From CAYJSJ01 sp964373065 (lineage in GTDB: Bacteria > Patescibacteriota > Gracilibacteria > Peribacterales > Peribacteraceae), in the NCBI GenBank assembly GCA_964373065.1, contig CAYJSJ010000003.1, forward strand, positions 1-64,000: DNA of 64,000 nucleotides, written 5' to 3'. The notes beneath the pieces are model-generated. The model worked only from the letters and a program-made list of their open reading frames with translations. It did not search any database and was not told the origin of the DNA. Both the position numbers and the translations under genes were made by a program. Shown here one piece after another: positions 62,967 to 64,000 of this stretch. How positions within the stretch are numbered: the first letter of the stretch is position 1; each line of letters opens with the position of its first letter.

Positions 62967-63542
62967 TCAGTTCCCATTCTCCGTTTTTTTGATCGCCTTC
63001 TCCTCTATGGCACCCGTGCTCATAAAACCGAGTATCAGGAACACAAGATACCCAGCTGCACATATGCCGATAAGATTTGCGAGAAACAACACCGAAGAAT
63101 TATAGATAAGCACCGGCTGCCAGAGGGCGATGCCGATCCCAGCGGCACACAGTGGCGGTAGAAGCGAAACAGCGACGGCGACGCCGGCTATAGAACTGCT
63201 TAAATTTTCCTTGACCCACGCAAACGCGGCAGCGATGCCGCTGCAAAACGCAATGAAGATGTAGACGCTGGTATCGAGGGTTTCGGGGATCCAGTGTATG
63301 GCGAGTTTCGCTTCAGCAAATGCAAACGTAAGACCGGTGGCTGTCACAAGAGCAATGACGATAGAAATCATCAGAATGTTCAGCGATCGACAGAATGCCT
63401 TGGCGTTCCTAGAGACTAGTGAAAGAGAAATGGACAGCAGTGGCACAAGTAGTGGAGCAAGGATCATGCCGCCGATGATCACCGCAACATTACCGATCAG
63501 GAGCCCAGACGTGACAATGAGCGTCGCCAGAAGCAGCAGCAA
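62967..63542 (-). CDS. DUF389-family membrane protein (downstream part)
   Basis: 191 residues with five to six membrane spans and the family core LLLLATLIVTSGLLIGNVAV then IIGGMILAPLLVPLLS. Members are uncharacterised integral membrane proteins. The part shown begins at TTG 63542, but the same frame continues upstream through 4 codons to an in-frame TAG (63557-63555) and beyond it into a 32-codon ORF from ATG 63653. That 32-codon piece matches the region that normally precedes the first span, so this gene is probably one coding unit with an amber codon. Confidence 0.78.
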   Translation of the reverse strand: MLLLLATLIVTSGLLIGNVAVIIGGMILAPLLVPLLSISLSLVSRNAKAFCRSLNILMISIVIALVTATGLTFAFAEAKLAIHWIPETLDTSVYIFIAFCSGIAAAFAWVKENLSSSIAGVAVAVSLLPPLCAAGIGIALWQPVLIYNSSVLFLANLIGICAAGYLVFLILGFMSTGAIEEKAIKKTENGN

Positions 63543-63554
63543 ATAATATCCGCT

Positions 63555-63653
63555 CTAAAACGTTCCCTGCGAAATCAGCCGATCGATGGCATCGTGCCGC
63601 TCCTTGCTGGAAGCACCCAGAAGCGACGGGTCCCGTTCAAGAAAAGGAAACAT
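63555..63653 (-). pseudogene. N-terminal fragment of the DUF389 gene ending in amber
   Basis: ATG 63653 to TAG 63555, 32 codons, same frame as 62967-63542. Ends RLISQGTF before the TAG and resumes SGYYLLLLLATL. Either a single nonsense mutation, a real readthrough site, or a very short upstream ORF with reinitiation at TTG. Confidence 0.55.
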
Positions 63654-63681
63654 CGTTATAAGTATACATGATGCTCAGCTG

Positions 63682-64000
63682 CTATCGTAAAGATGAAGGT
63701 GGAATGGCAAATTCCGAAATCAGCGTGGCATTGGCATCGTTTCTGCGGACAAAGACGATGACGGAACGATCGACAAACACCGCCGCCCACATAGGGTCGC
63801 CGATACGCGCCATCAGAAACTGCTGCGCCCATGTCGTGCGATCTCCGTGATAGAGCACGATGATGTTGAAACCGTACTCTTGAAGTTTCTGATGCCAAAC
63901 AAAGTCATCTTGCATCATGGGGATATAGGTAGACCGCCAAAACTCCGAAGGGTGCGACTCGGGGCGGTTATAGACGAACGGCCGAAGATCCGGAAAGAAA
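63682..64000 (-). CDS. C-terminus of a GT-C membrane glycosyltransferase (partial)
   Basis: At least 105 codons, open to the window end; the 5' end lies beyond 64000. The visible part reads NRPESHPSEFWRSTYIPMMQ, then DFVWHQKL, DRTTWAQQFLMARIGDPMWA and FVRRN. This is the soluble tail of PMT/ArnT-like polyprenol-dependent glycosyltransferases, with the pattern (D/E)..W and a WA..FL..R...DP.WA. It would glycosylate surface protein or lipid outside the membrane. Confidence 0.72.
   Translation of the reverse strand, partial: FFPDLRPFVYNRPESHPSEFWRSTYIPMMQDDFVWHQKLQEYGFNIIVLYHGDRTTWAQQFLMARIGDPMWAAVFVDRSVIVFVRRNDANATLISEFAIPPSSLR

Overview
The window looks like part of a scaffolded genome of a Patescibacteria/CPR bacterium, most probably from the Peribacteria/Peregrinibacteria side. 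This is an inference from gene style, not a match I could test. Supporting signs are a roughly balanced base composition, standalone enzymes in place of whole pathways, many secreted or membrane proteins without a recognisable family, a VirD4-like ATPase with VirB2-like membrane proteins, SLH-sortase surface chemistry, a B12-dependent ribonucleotide reductase, and almost no Shine-Dalgarno sequences. TGA acts as a stop (ATGA start/stop overlaps), so the code is standard. Five runs of exactly 100 N (5610-5709, 23893-23992, 39111-39210, 40830-40929, 52998-53097) are scaffold gaps; several sit in repeats or between overlapping contig ends.

Layout. 0-10 kb: VirD4-like ATPase, SLH-sortase, ychF, RNHCP protein, then nrdJ with a pair of NrdR boxes. 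9.9-12.7 kb: flavodoxin-like oxidoreductase, ribD, a nucleotidyltransferase and a small membrane protein. 12.8-15.9 kb: rpsL-rpsG-fusA on the minus strand. 16-20 kb: unknown secreted and charged proteins and a degenerate tRNA-like sequence. 20-24 kb: rpoC alone, without rpoB. 24-29 kb: small envelope proteins, a CofE-like ligase, purN, an FNR-like reductase and carA. 29-38.5 kb: a block of six unrecognised, mostly membrane-associated proteins, the best candidate for an undescribed protein system. 38.7-47.3 kb: a lamin-tail surface protein, rny, and a four-gene secreted-protein cluster with tandem cysteine-rich paralogues. 47-54 kb: mutY, an ABC exporter, tuf-rpsJ-rpmF(?)-nusB-rnc and a BI-1 protein. 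54.6-56.3 kb: a tandem pair of VirB2-like proteins. 56-62.4 kb: folP, glucan phosphorylase, hexose-phosphate mutase, asparaginase and gmk. 62.4-63 kb: a gene-free stretch with its own promoter and terminator that looks like a roughly 480-nt structured RNA. The end holds a DUF389 gene split by an in-frame amber codon and the C-terminus of a GT-C glycosyltransferase.

Three genome-scale habits stand out. First, in about twenty genes a -10-like hexamer lies 6-10 nt upstream of the start codon, so many transcripts are probably leaderless; the same rule places the folP start on an AUA codon. Second, several families of short tandem repeats (9-bp AAGGACTCA-like, GGGTTA/GGGTTG, GTGGAAAGT, AACTGACAAC, AGCTATAAGC) lie between genes and also inside at least eight conserved genes, where they encode low-complexity insertions. 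Third, the normally conserved str/S10/rpoBC clusters are broken up.

Together the recognised genes cover translation (rpsL, rpsG, fusA, tuf, rpsJ, ychF), transcription and RNA decay (rpoC, nusB, rnc, rny), DNA precursor supply and repair (nrdJ, gmk, mutY) and a large surface/secretion investment (SLH-sortase, DUF4215 proteins, lamin-tail protein, VirD4/VirB2-like proteins, GT-C).
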